A DNA stretch of 9,018 nucleotides from Clostridiales bacterium (GTDB lineage: Bacteria; Bacillota; Clostridia; Oscillospirales; Oscillospiraceae), in NCBI GenBank assembly GCA_003525905.1, contig DQIA01000044.1:8236-17253 (forward strand). The letters run 5' to 3'. Position numbers and translations under genes: made by a program. This document shows, piece by piece, positions 1 to 7,900 of the stretch. How positions within the stretch are numbered: position 1 is the first letter of the stretch; the number at the start of each line of letters is the position of its first letter. Below the pieces are notes generated by a model. That model ran no database searches and was not told the DNA's origin. It saw only the letters and a list, made by a program, of their open reading frames with translations.

Positions 1-101
1 CCGCCTTACGGATGCGGCGTGCCCCTTGCGGGTATTGAGCGCCTTGTACGGGAGTATTCAACGGCAGAAGGGTGCTGGTGCACCGCCGCATTACCCTGAT
101 G

Positions 102-229
102 TGTCATTGCGAGGAGCGGAGCGACGTGGCAATCTCGGAAAGGCGCTTACGTTTTCGCCGGAACTCCCCTGTTATCCGGCATTGTACTGCGAGATTGTGA
201 CGTCGGCCTTTGGCCTCCTCGCAATGACA
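102..229. repeat. Inverted pair of REP-like palindromic repeats
   Basis: The left arm (102-139) begins TGTCATTGCGAGG and ends GGCAATCTCGG. The right arm (190-229) is its imperfect reverse complement, beginning GCGAGATTGTGACG and ending CCTCGCAATGACA. Each arm can also fold on itself: ATTGC at 106-110 pairs with GCAAT at 129-133, and the right arm has GGCC-TTT-GGCC at 205-215 at its centre. The ~50 bases between the arms show no coding signal. This layout resembles a REP doublet or a tiny MITE-like element. No transposase is present, so mobility would have to be supplied in trans. Seen directly: the arms and their pairing. Inferred: that this is a dispersed genomic family. Confidence 0.75.
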
Positions 230-300
230 AACCTTTGATTTTCACCATTTTAACGATAGCCTGTTTATTTCGCAGGTGCAGTGCCGGGCCCGGCTGTCCG
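191..300 (+). repeat. ~110-bp direct repeat, copy A
   Basis: This copy starts at GAGATTG inside the right REP-like arm. It continues through CTCGCAATGACAA, CACCATTTTAACG (from 243) and CGCAGGTGCAG, and ends in CCGGGCCCGGCTGTCCG (284-300). The same blocks recur in the same order and nearly the same spacing at 483-590. The shared segment extends well beyond the palindromic arm, so the duplicated unit is larger than the REP-like arm. No reading frame is conserved between the copies, so I read it as non-coding. Confidence 0.7.
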
Positions 301-357
301 CTCCCCTACAAGGCGTGTGCGTTCGGCGATGCCGCCCTATAACTTGCCAGTCTGCAA

Positions 358-423
358 GGCGCTCAGTGAGCGCCGCTACATTCTTCTCTCGCCCGGCGGT
401 CTTGCGCAGTGAGCGCCGCTACA
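358..423. repeat. Short repeat CAGTGAGCGCCGCTACA, twice, with a palindrome
   Basis: The 17-mer CAGTGAGCGCCGCTACA is found exactly at 364-380 and again at 407-423. The first copy sits in a perfect palindrome, GGCGCTCA-G-TGAGCGCC (358-374), that could form a small hairpin. The second copy has lost the left half of the palindrome. The stretch between the copies (CATTCTTCTCTCGCCCGGCGGTCTTG region) shows no gene signal. With only two copies and a spacing of 43 bases, this is not a CRISPR array. Confidence 0.65.
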
Positions 424-480
424 CTCCATACTTCGGTGCATACCGTTTATCGGCAGCCGGTACGGGACGGCAGTGCCTTC

Positions 481-520
481 CCGAGATTGCCACGGGCGCA
501 AAGCGCCCTCGCAATGACAA
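481..520 (-). repeat. Third, solitary copy of the REP-like palindrome
   Basis: This copy has the same orientation as the 190-229 arm. It runs from CCGAGATTGCC to CCTCGCAATGACAA. It folds better than the other copies: ATTGC (486-490) pairs with GCAAT (511-515), and inside that GGGCGC (494-499) pairs with GCGCCC (503-508) around an AAA loop. The central bases differ from the other copies while the pairing is kept, which suggests that the structure matters. It lies about 240 bases upstream of the methyltransferase start. Confidence 0.72.
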
Positions 521-590
521 TTCGGGGGCCGGCACCATTTTAACGCCGTCCCGTTCGTATCGCAAGTGCAGCGCCGGGCCCGGCTGTCCG
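483..590 (+). repeat. ~110-bp direct repeat, copy B
   Basis: This is the second copy of the unit at 191-300. It shares GAGATTG, CTCGCAATGACAA, CACCATTTTAACG (from 533), CGCAAGTGCAG and the palindrome CCGGGCCCGG (574-583) followed by CTGTCCG. The tail blocks are nearly identical, while the linkers between blocks are diverged. It ends about 60 bases before the methyltransferase promoter, so it does not overlap the promoter itself. Confidence 0.7.
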
Positions 591-653
591 CTTCCCGCAG
601 GAAGGCGCGGTGCTGCACCTGAACGGTTTTTCCCACAAAACACAAGATGGGGC

Positions 654-682
654 TTGACATTTTGCCCGCTGCGGAGTAAACT
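654..682 (+). promoter_or_regulatory. Sigma-A promoter of the methyltransferase gene
   Basis: A perfect -35 box TTGACA (654-659) is followed by a 17-base spacer and a -10 box TAAACT (677-682). Transcription should start near 689, within the palindrome that follows. The start codon is at 719, which leaves a short leader of about 30 bases. The match and the spacing are close to ideal, and no competing promoter is evident nearby. Confidence 0.8.
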
Positions 683-700
683 TTAGTTAGAAACAACTAA
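683..700. promoter_or_regulatory. Palindromic operator-like site TTAGTT-N6-AACTAA
   Basis: A perfect inverted repeat, TTAGTT (683-688), six bases, AACTAA (695-700), directly abuts the -10 box and covers the predicted transcription start. A site here would block RNA polymerase. AT-rich palindromes of this size and form are typical of MarR-type dimeric regulators, but no regulator gene is present in the window, so the family assignment is inference. It is unlikely to be an RNA hairpin of importance because the stem is short and AT-rich. Confidence 0.55.
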
Positions 701-718
701 CCGAAAGAGGGAAAACGC

Positions 719-1372
719 ATGGAGAAACAAAGCTTCTGGGACCGCTATGCGCGGCGGTATTCGCACTTCGTGCGCGCGGATCAGGAGGCCTATGCGCAGA
801 TGCTCGAGTGGATCCGTCCGGCCGTCCGTGACCGCACCGTGCTGGAGCTGGCAACAGGGACGGGCGTGATCGCGCACGGGATCGTGCACGAGGCGGCCTC
901 CATCGAGGCGACGGATGCCTCTGCCGGGATGATCGACGTGGCACGAAGCCATTCCCATTCCCGCAAGCTGCACTTTTCTGTTCAGGACATGCGCTATCTG
1001 CCCTATGCCGACGGCAGCTTCGAGGTCGTCATCGCTGCCAATGTGCTCCACCTGCTGCCGGAGCCAGACAAGGCGCTCGATGAGGCTGCGCGCGTGCTCG
1101 CACCGGGCGGCCTGCTCATCGTGCCGACGTTTACGCATGCGGGGGAGGGCAGGCTTGCAAGGCTGCGCCTTTGGCTGATGCGCCGTGCCGGGTTCCCGCT
1201 GCGCTGGAAGTGGTCGCCTGCGGAGTTTCTGCAGTTCCTGCGCAGACACGGCTGGAAGGTCGTGCAGCACCATGTGCTGCAGGGCACGTTCCCGCTGACG
1301 TATGCCGCCTGCGTGCGCCGCTGTGCGGATGCGGAGCATGAAAAGCCTGTTACGGAACACGAAACGGCCTGA
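719..1372 (+). CDS. Class I SAM-dependent methyltransferase (Methyltransf_11-like)
   Basis: This 217-residue cytosolic protein transfers a methyl group from S-adenosylmethionine to an unidentified small-molecule substrate. It shows the ordered class I (Rossmann-fold) motifs: motif I VLELATGTG at residues 41-49, the acidic ribose-binding Asp66 in EATDAS, a QDMRYLPYADGSFEVV stretch (89-104, the motif II/III region) running into the AANVLHLL helix, and LAPGGLLIVPTF at 127-138. Its length matches the UbiE/Methyltransf_11 group. The start is supported by an AAGAGGG ribosome binding site at 705-711, seven bases upstream of ATG. It has its own promoter and terminator, so it is monocistronic. The C-terminal tail (about 200-217) is charged and probably disordered. 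The family is certain in broad terms; the substrate cannot be read from the sequence. Similar proteins are often annotated as phospholipid or quinone methyltransferases without experimental support. Confidence 0.9.
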   Translation: MEKQSFWDRYARRYSHFVRADQEAYAQMLEWIRPAVRDRTVLELATGTGVIAHGIVHEAASIEATDASAGMIDVARSHSHSRKLHFSVQDMRYLPYADGSFEVVIAANVLHLLPEPDKALDEAARVLAPGGLLIVPTFTHAGEGRLARLRLWLMRRAGFPLRWKWSPAEFLQFLRRHGWKVVQHHVLQGTFPLTYAACVRRCADAEHEKPVTEHETA

Positions 1373-1400
1373 ATTTGTAGTCGTGTTATAAGATATCCAT

Positions 1401-1446
1401 ATCGGCCCGGACTGCGGAATTCTGCTGCAGACCGGGCCGATTTTTT
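1401..1446 (+). terminator. Intrinsic terminator after the methyltransferase
   Basis: ATCGGCCCGG (1401-1410) pairs perfectly with CCGGGCCGAT (1432-1441). Inside it CTGC (1412-1415) pairs with GCAG (1427-1430) after a single A-A mismatch. The stem runs into a T tract (1441-1446). It lies about 30 bases beyond the stop codon and separates the methyltransferase from the downstream gene. Confidence 0.9.
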
Positions 1447-1551
1447 GTGAAGGTAGAGGGAGAAATATAGGCTCTGCAGCAAGCTGATTCAGCAATTCGC
1501 ACAAATCAATCGGTACGATTTTATGGAAAGCTCCAAAAATATTTTTGCGGA

Positions 1552-1580
1552 TTTACAAGCGGATTCAAACGTGGTATAGT
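1552..1580 (+). promoter_or_regulatory. Sigma-A promoter of the giant surface-protein gene
   Basis: A -35 box TTTACA (1552-1557), a 17-base spacer and a -10 box TATAGT (1575-1580) give a predicted start near 1587. The upstream stretch (about 1521-1546) is AT-rich with A and T runs, like an UP element. The start lies in the small inverted repeat CAAAC-ATA-GTTTG (1582-1594), directly before the first LacI-type operator. The resulting leader is about 380 bases long. Confidence 0.75.
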
Positions 1581-1592
1581 TCAAACATAGTT

Positions 1593-1608
1593 TGTTAAAC
1601 GTTTAGCA
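1593..1608. promoter_or_regulatory. LacI-family-type operator O1
   Basis: TGTTAAACGTTTAGCA is a 16-bp near-palindrome with the central CG step typical of LacI/GalR-family sites. Only one base pair breaks the symmetry (TGT versus TGC in the half sites). It lies at about +6 to +21 relative to the predicted start, a classical repression position. The half site is one base longer than in the usual CcpA cre consensus, so a dedicated LacI-family regulator is more likely than CcpA. No such regulator gene lies in the window. Confidence 0.75.
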
Positions 1609-1900
1609 GTGGGAAGTGTTTTCCGACTGCGGCGAAGTATCCTGCTAGATGTCATCAGTAACGAGGCTCTCTCGTCATTGCGTGCAGGGCAAGGAATGCC
1701 CGCGCCAAGGCTTCGCACACCGTTTGTCCGGCAGCTCGGCTTTATCAGGCGGTTTGTATGGTAATATCGTACAAAAATGCCTGCGGAAGGAGGGAAAGCG
1801 TGCGCTGACAAAGCTGTTACAAGCTGGAACGGGTCATTCCTGGATCGGAATCCACGCAGGATACCAGCTGCCCTGTTGGGCGATATTTTTTCACCGCAAA

Positions 1901-1916
1901 TGTTAAACGTTTAGCA
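1901..1916. promoter_or_regulatory. LacI-family-type operator O2, identical to O1
   Basis: This is the same 16 bases, TGTTAAACGTTTAGCA, 308 bases downstream of O1 (centre to centre) and about 50 bases before the start codon. Exact identity of a 16-mer inside otherwise dissimilar sequence argues that both sites bind the same protein. The second site could support DNA looping, act as a transcription roadblock within the leader, or mark a second weak promoter. Of these, looping and roadblock are the better supported. Confidence 0.72.
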
Positions 1917-1967
1917 TTTTCGACGGAACTCGAAAGGACTATAGAATCTGAAAGGAGAGAACATTTC

Positions 1968-4900
1968 ATGCAAAGAGTGAACCACCTGCCCAGACGTGTG
2001 ATCTCGATCGTGCTGACCATCGTCATGGTCGCGTCCCTGTTCTCCGGCATCCTGCCGGGCCTCGGCGTGACGGCGAAGGCTGCAGCGAACGAAATTGCAA
2101 ATGACAGTCTGAAGATCTCTGTCGGTGATCTCGGACAGATTTCTACGCTCAACATCGTGAATAATCCCAGAAATCGAAGCAATCGTGAGATCAACTTCGT
2201 CCTCCCCAATGACACCCGTCCCCAGAACGGTGTGCAGCATCAGTGGATGGGCGAAATGATCTTCTCCGTCCGCTCCAGCGCGGACGGCAGCTTCCCCGCC
2301 GACAACACCGGCTTTGTCGAGGTCGACACGAACAAGACCCTCGCAGCCGGCGGCTCGACCACCGCATCCAACATCGCTTCCGATAACCCCTATATCGAGA
2401 AGACCGTTGTCAGCGACAAGAAGGTCGAGGTCAACTTCATCGGCCAGGACCTGAGCTCCACGACGGACCGTACCATGAAGGGCTTCGATGTGAAGTCCAC
2501 CTATGATATGGATACCGAGGACGGCTCCCTGCTGTGGACCATCACCCTGAAGAACAAGAGTGGTGCGTATCTGGAATTCGGCGACGTCGGCCTGCCGATG
2601 CCGTGGAACAACAAGTACACGAACCAGAACAGCGTCTACTCCGAGCGCGTCACGGCCCATACCTTTGCAGGCGCGGACAGCGGCTATGCCTATGCGATCC
2701 GCTGCAGCGGCGAAGGCAACTACATCCTCTTCACGCCGGTCGCCACCTCCGGTGCCCGCATCGAGTATGTGGATAACTGGATCGGCAGCAACAACGGCGT
2801 CAGCGACAACCGTACCGGCAGCACGTTCTCCAACTGGACGGGCGACTCCGGCGAATGGCAGCCGGGCCTGAGCGTTTACTACATCCACTCCAAGGATATC
2901 CACAAGACCGGCCGCAGCTACTTTGAAGATGCGACCAGCCTCATCCTCGAGCCGGGTGAGAGCCAGACCTACCAGTTCAAGTTCTCTGCTGTCCGCGCGG
3001 GCGACAACACCCCGCAGGAGAGCGCCGAGAGCCCGAACAACGCCTCTGACTCCATCGAGCAGCGCGAGACGAACATGCGCTCTATCCTCTATCAGAACGG
3101 CCTCATCGACGCCATCGCGGTCCCGGGCTTCCAGACGGCTCTGAACATGGACACGCGCCTCGACCTGCACTATGATGACAGCCTCATCAAGGTCGACTCC
3201 GTCGACATCCAGTGCGTGCACGAGAACGATCCGTTCGACGAAGCGCATACGCCGGAGCACCGTTCCGGTATGGTCAACAACAGCCGTATCGGCCGCGGCC
3301 TGCATGACGGCAACGAGGGCTATGAGGAATCCGTGAGCTTCGTCGAGACGAAGACCGTCGACGGCGAGCAGCACCACATCTACGACCTGCACTTCGGCTG
3401 CATCGGCAACAACAGCGTTCGCGTCGAGTACAAGCTGAAGGTCGGTGACGAATGGGTCAGCAAGTTCACGCAGTTCGAGTTCAACGTTCTGACCGAGCTG
3501 GATCAGGCATCCGACACGCATGCCGACTTCATGGTCAATGAGACGCAGGACACGAATCCTGACAGCGCGACCTACGGCATCTACAGCGACTGGTACTTTG
3601 CCAGCGGCAGAGATTCCAACCAGCGCAACCACTGGGGCGATGACTGGAGCCATGACAACATCAACTTCATCGCCATGAAGAACTATCTGAACCCGGATGC
3701 CGAGCAGGTCAAGTCCATCGAGACCTACCTGATCGACTTCATGTGGAACACCTACATGAAGAACACCCAGGATAACTTCATCGTTGCGAACTACTTGTCC
3801 GCTTCCGGCGCCTACAGCACCTCCAGCGGCCCGTACACCCGTACGTTCTCCGAAGTGATGGAGGCCACCGGCTTCTTCAACATGTACCGCATCGTCAAGG
3901 CTTATCCGGACCTCATCGAGTACCGTAAGCCTGCAGCGTGGTATCTGGAAAAGGCCTACGGCATCTACTCCAATCGCGTCGGCACCGGCGCCATCGGCTT
4001 CTACGGCGAGCAGCAGATCCCCGACATGATCGAGGCGCTCTATGCCGAGGGTATGGACGAGGAGGCCTTTAACCTGCAGGAGCGGTTTGCATGGTACAAG
4101 GCGAACAATTGCATCAACGCCACCTATCCGTACGGCTCCGAGTTTGCCTACGACAACACCGGTGAAGAGGGCGCCTTCGCCGCCATCCAGGCCCTGACAA
4201 AGTACTGGCCGGACAGCGACGCCGCCAAGAACGCCTACAGTGCCATGAGCATGGCCAACCACAAGACCCGCGCGATGCGCGGCATCCAGCCCACCTGGTA
4301 CCAGTACGCCGACCCGGTCTTCATCGGCGGCGAGAGCTGGTGGAACTTCCAGTACACCGCCTCCCTTGCAGGCTCCATCATGGACGATTGGATGCGCTAC
4401 GAGGAGCTCGAGGACGGCGATACCACCGCATGGGCTGCCCGCGTGAACTACGCGGCCAAGATCTCCAACTTCAACGCCATCAACATGGGCCAGATCTCCG
4501 ACAAGTATGTCGGAAACGTTTCCTGGCGCTACAACATGTATAAGGGCGGCTACGGCGCGATGAACGTCAACGACGGCGGCACCCGCGTCATGAACAACGG
4601 CTGGCAGGACTTCTCCGGCGAAAGCGACGAGGGCCTGTACGGCTCCCTGCTGCGCATCAGCGCAGACGTCGTGAACGATCCGATCTTCGGCCTGTATGGC
4701 TACGGCGCGAATGTCACTGCCGACGAGACCTCCTACACGGTCGTCCCGACTGACGGCTTCGGCAAGCGCGTCAACATCCTCGACCAGAAGATCTACGTCG
4801 AAACGACGCAGGACACCATCACCAGCGCAAAGTTCGCTATGGACGGCAGCTCCATCGAGCTGAACGTCAAGGGCTACACCGCTGCAAGCCATGTTTCCCA

Positions 4901-7900
4901 CATCGCTCTGAGCGGCGCCGGCCTGAAGGACGACTTCTATGCCATCAACGTCAACGGCGAAAAGGTCAGCCAGGTCTATGTAAAGAACAATGAGGCCAAC
5001 GCAACCATCACCATGCCCGCCGGTGAGACCAATGTCGTGACCATCACGGCCGATCCGAACGGTGAGAATGCCGCTCCGCAGGCCGCCATCAAGGTCTCCA
5101 GCGACGATCTGCAGGCCATCGTGACCTACACCCTGACGGCCGTTGCCTCCGACGACGGCTATCCCGGCGACAGCCTGACCTATCTGTGGGCCTTTGAGAG
5201 CCTCGCAGGCGAGGGCGCAAGCGCGTTCCTGAGCAGCGACGCCGCTCCGACAACGCAGTTCAACGTCAGCGAGGCAGGCGAGTATGTCATCTCCCTGACC
5301 GTCAGCGACGGTGAGAAGTCCACGAAGGTCGAAAAGACTCTCGTTGTCGGCGAAGCGCCCGAGCGTCTGGCCCCGACGATCGATTCCGCGACCGGCACGC
5401 CCGTTGTCGGCAATCCGACCGTTGCCGATCTCAAGGCCGAAGCCACGGTCGACCCGCTGTATCAGGGCGTCCCGCGCTTCCACTGGGAGCTGGTCAGTCA
5501 GCCCGAGGGCGGCAATGCCATGATCGGCAATCCGAACGAGAAGGAAGCCAAGCTCCGCGTCGACAAGGGCGGCGAGTATGTTGTCCGCCTGACTGTCACC
5601 GACGAGGACAAGACCTCCTCCACGGAAGTCACCGTCACCATGACGGATGCTGCCGACGGCATCCAGCGCGTGAAGACCGTCATCACGCAGGTCGGCGTCG
5701 CCCCGACGCTGCCGAACGGCGTGGTCGCTGTCCGTGACGACGGCACCTACTCCGGCGGCGCAGTCGATTGGGACGAGATCTCCGAAGACAAGTATGCACA
5801 GGCCGGTGAGTTCGAGGCCTACGGCACGCTCCGTACCCAGACGACCCGCGTGGCCGTCAAGGTCATCGTCGTGAAGGGCGACCGCAAGAACGTTGCTCTG
5901 TTCGCAACTCCGACCGCCATCATCAACACTCCGTCCGATCTCGGCGGCGTTGCCGGCCTGAACGACGGCTTCGACCCGAGCAGCTCCCGTGATACGAGCC
6001 ACGGTGTCTGGCACAACTGGCAGGGCGCGCATGGCGACGCAGCATGGGTCATGTACACCTGGGATGTGCCCGTCACCATCGACGGCGCGGATGCCTACTA
6101 CTTCACCGACGGCAACTTTGCGCCGAAGGATGCGAAGCTGGAGTATCTGGCAGAGGACGGTCAGTGGCACGAGGTCCCGAACGTCAGCGGCCTTGGTGTT
6201 ACGCTCAACCAGTACAACACCACGAGCTTTGATCCCATCACCACCACGAAGCTCCGCATGACCATGAACCCGAAGACGCTCGGTATCGGCGTCATCGAGT
6301 GGAAGGTCTACGGCTACGGTGAATTCGTCGACCGCTCCGCTCTGAAGAGCGCAATCGCAACTGCGAAGGGCATCAACACGAACCTCTTTGTCGAAGGCAG
6401 CAAGTATCTGCTGGATCTGGCCATTGCGAAGGCACAGGCCGTTCTGAGCGATACGGCTGCTACGCAGGAGCAGGTCGATGCCGCAGCGGCGGAGCTGAAT
6501 GCGGTCATTGCCGGTCTCGAAAGCGCGGACGGCAACCTCGCCTACTCTGCTGCCGTTACCACGAGCTTCTGCTCCAGCTGGGAGTCCCTGTCCGCCGTGA
6601 ACGACGGCATCGTCCGTTCCAACTCCTACGACCCGTCCAAGCCGCGCTACGGCACCTGGGGCAACACGTCTTCCTATGAGACCGTGACCTACACCTGGGG
6701 CAGCGAGGTCATCATCGACTCCACCGACCTCTATCTGTGGTACGACGGCACGGAGGGCGAGTACACCAGCGGCGGCATCCTTGTGCCGAAGTCCGTGGAA
6801 TTCGAGTACCTCGATGCGGAAGGCAACTGGAAGTCCGTTCCCAACGCCGAGGGCCTCGGCCGCGAGATGGACAAGTTCAACAAGACCACGTTTGATCCCT
6901 TTACCACCACCGCCCTCCGTGTGAAGCTGAACAAGCAGTCCAACGACCGCAACGGCGTCGGCATCATGGAGTGGAAGGTCTATGGCAAGGTCGCCGGCGG
7001 CGAGACCCTCCCGACTGCGGTGAAGGTCGTCATCGCCCGCATCGATGCCATCGGCGAAGTCACGCTCGACAGCAAGGAGGCCATCGAGGCTGCCCGCGCT
7101 GCGTATGACAAGCTGACTGACGAGCAGAAGAAGCTCGTTCCGAACTATGAGACCCTGACGAAGGCCGAGGAGACCTACGCAGCGCTGGCTGACGCCGCTG
7201 CCGTGAAGGAAGTCGAAGACCTTATTGATGCCATCGGCACGGTCGACGAAAACAGCAAGGACGCCATCGACGCTGCCCGCGCTGCCTATGACGCGCTGCC
7301 CACGCGCCTGCAGCCCGAGGTCAGCAACTACGACAAGCTCGTCAAGGCCGAGAAGGATTACACCGATCTGCTGACGGCCGTCGAGGCAGCGCAGAAGGCC
7401 GCCGAGGATGCCCGCAAGGCATTCGAGAACGCCAAGGCTGCGCAGGAGAAGGCCGAGGCCGCGAAGGCTGCCGCCGAGGCTGCGCAGAAGGCCGCTGAGG
7501 AGGCCGCACAGGCTTCCGGCGAAAACAGCGAGGCTGCCAAGAAGGCGCAGGCCGCTGCCGAAGAGGCGCAGGAGAAGGCCGAGGCTGCGAAGGCTGCCGC
7601 CGAGACTGCACAGGCCGGTGCTGAGGCAGCGCAGAAGGCTGCCGAGGACGCCGCCGCCGCTGCCGCCGCGAACAACGCGCTGGCCGCCGAGGCCGCCGCA
7701 AAGGCCGCCGAGAAGGCTGCCAAGTCCGCTGAGGAGGCCGGAAAGGCCGCTGCTTCCGCCGAAGCGGCTGCGAAGTCTGCTGCCGACGCCGCCGAGGCCA
7801 TGCTGAAGGCCCAGAAGGCGCAGAAGGCTGCCGAGGATGCCGAGAAGGCTGCCGAGGAAGCCGAGAAGAAGGCAGAAGAGGCCCGGAAGAAGGCTGAGGA

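Larger units (their letters stand above)
1587..1967 (+). promoter_or_regulatory. Long structured 5' leader of the surface-protein gene
   Basis: This stretch between the predicted start and the start codon holds no convincing gene but several possible hairpins. GCAGT-G-GGAA (1606-1615) pairs with TTCC-G-ACTGC (1621-1630) near the 5' end. GGGCA (1687-1691) pairs with TGCCC (1697-1701). CAGGC plus TTTGTA (1746-1758) pairs with TACAAA plus GCCTG (1770-1783). AGCTGG (1822-1827) pairs with CCAGCT (1864-1869), enclosing ATTCC/GGAAT. Close to its end GCCC-TGTT-GGGC (1870-1881) is followed by TATTTTTT, a weak terminator-like arrangement. A strong ribosome-binding sequence, AAGGAGG (1787-1793), lies six bases before a two-codon frame, GTG CGC TGA (1800-1808). 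I recognise no known riboswitch class. An unstudied attenuator or a stability leader are both possible. Confidence 0.45.

Noticed and set aside
358..423. Possible CRISPR repeats
   Set aside because: There are only two copies of a 17-base sequence and one spacer-like gap, with no further units and no cas genes.
276..686. 136-codon forward and 106-codon reverse open frames in the upstream repeat region
   Set aside because: They run across the REP-like and direct repeats, lack ribosome binding sites, and have a Cys/Arg-rich composition typical of random GC-rich DNA. The forward frame also ends inside the methyltransferase promoter.
683..1504. Long reverse open frame opposite the methyltransferase
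   Set aside because: It is a shadow of the methyltransferase, which has clear motifs, a promoter, a ribosome binding site and a terminator. The reverse frame would also run through the terminator stem.
1674..1701. Possible c-di-GMP riboswitch or fourth REP-like arm, suggested by GTCATTGCG and GCAGGGCAA
   Set aside because: Only short stretches match. The conserved aptamer core and the rest of the REP-like arm are missing.
1649..1906. 85-codon open frame in the leader of the giant gene
   Set aside because: There is no ribosome binding site before its ATG, no recognisable domain, and it covers several hairpins plus part of the second operator. The leader is better read as non-coding regulatory RNA.
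1919..1947. Possible second promoter (TTCGAC, 17 bases, TAGAAT) after the second operator
   Set aside because: The -35 box is poor and the start would fall on the ribosome binding site at 1952-1957, leaving no usable leader.
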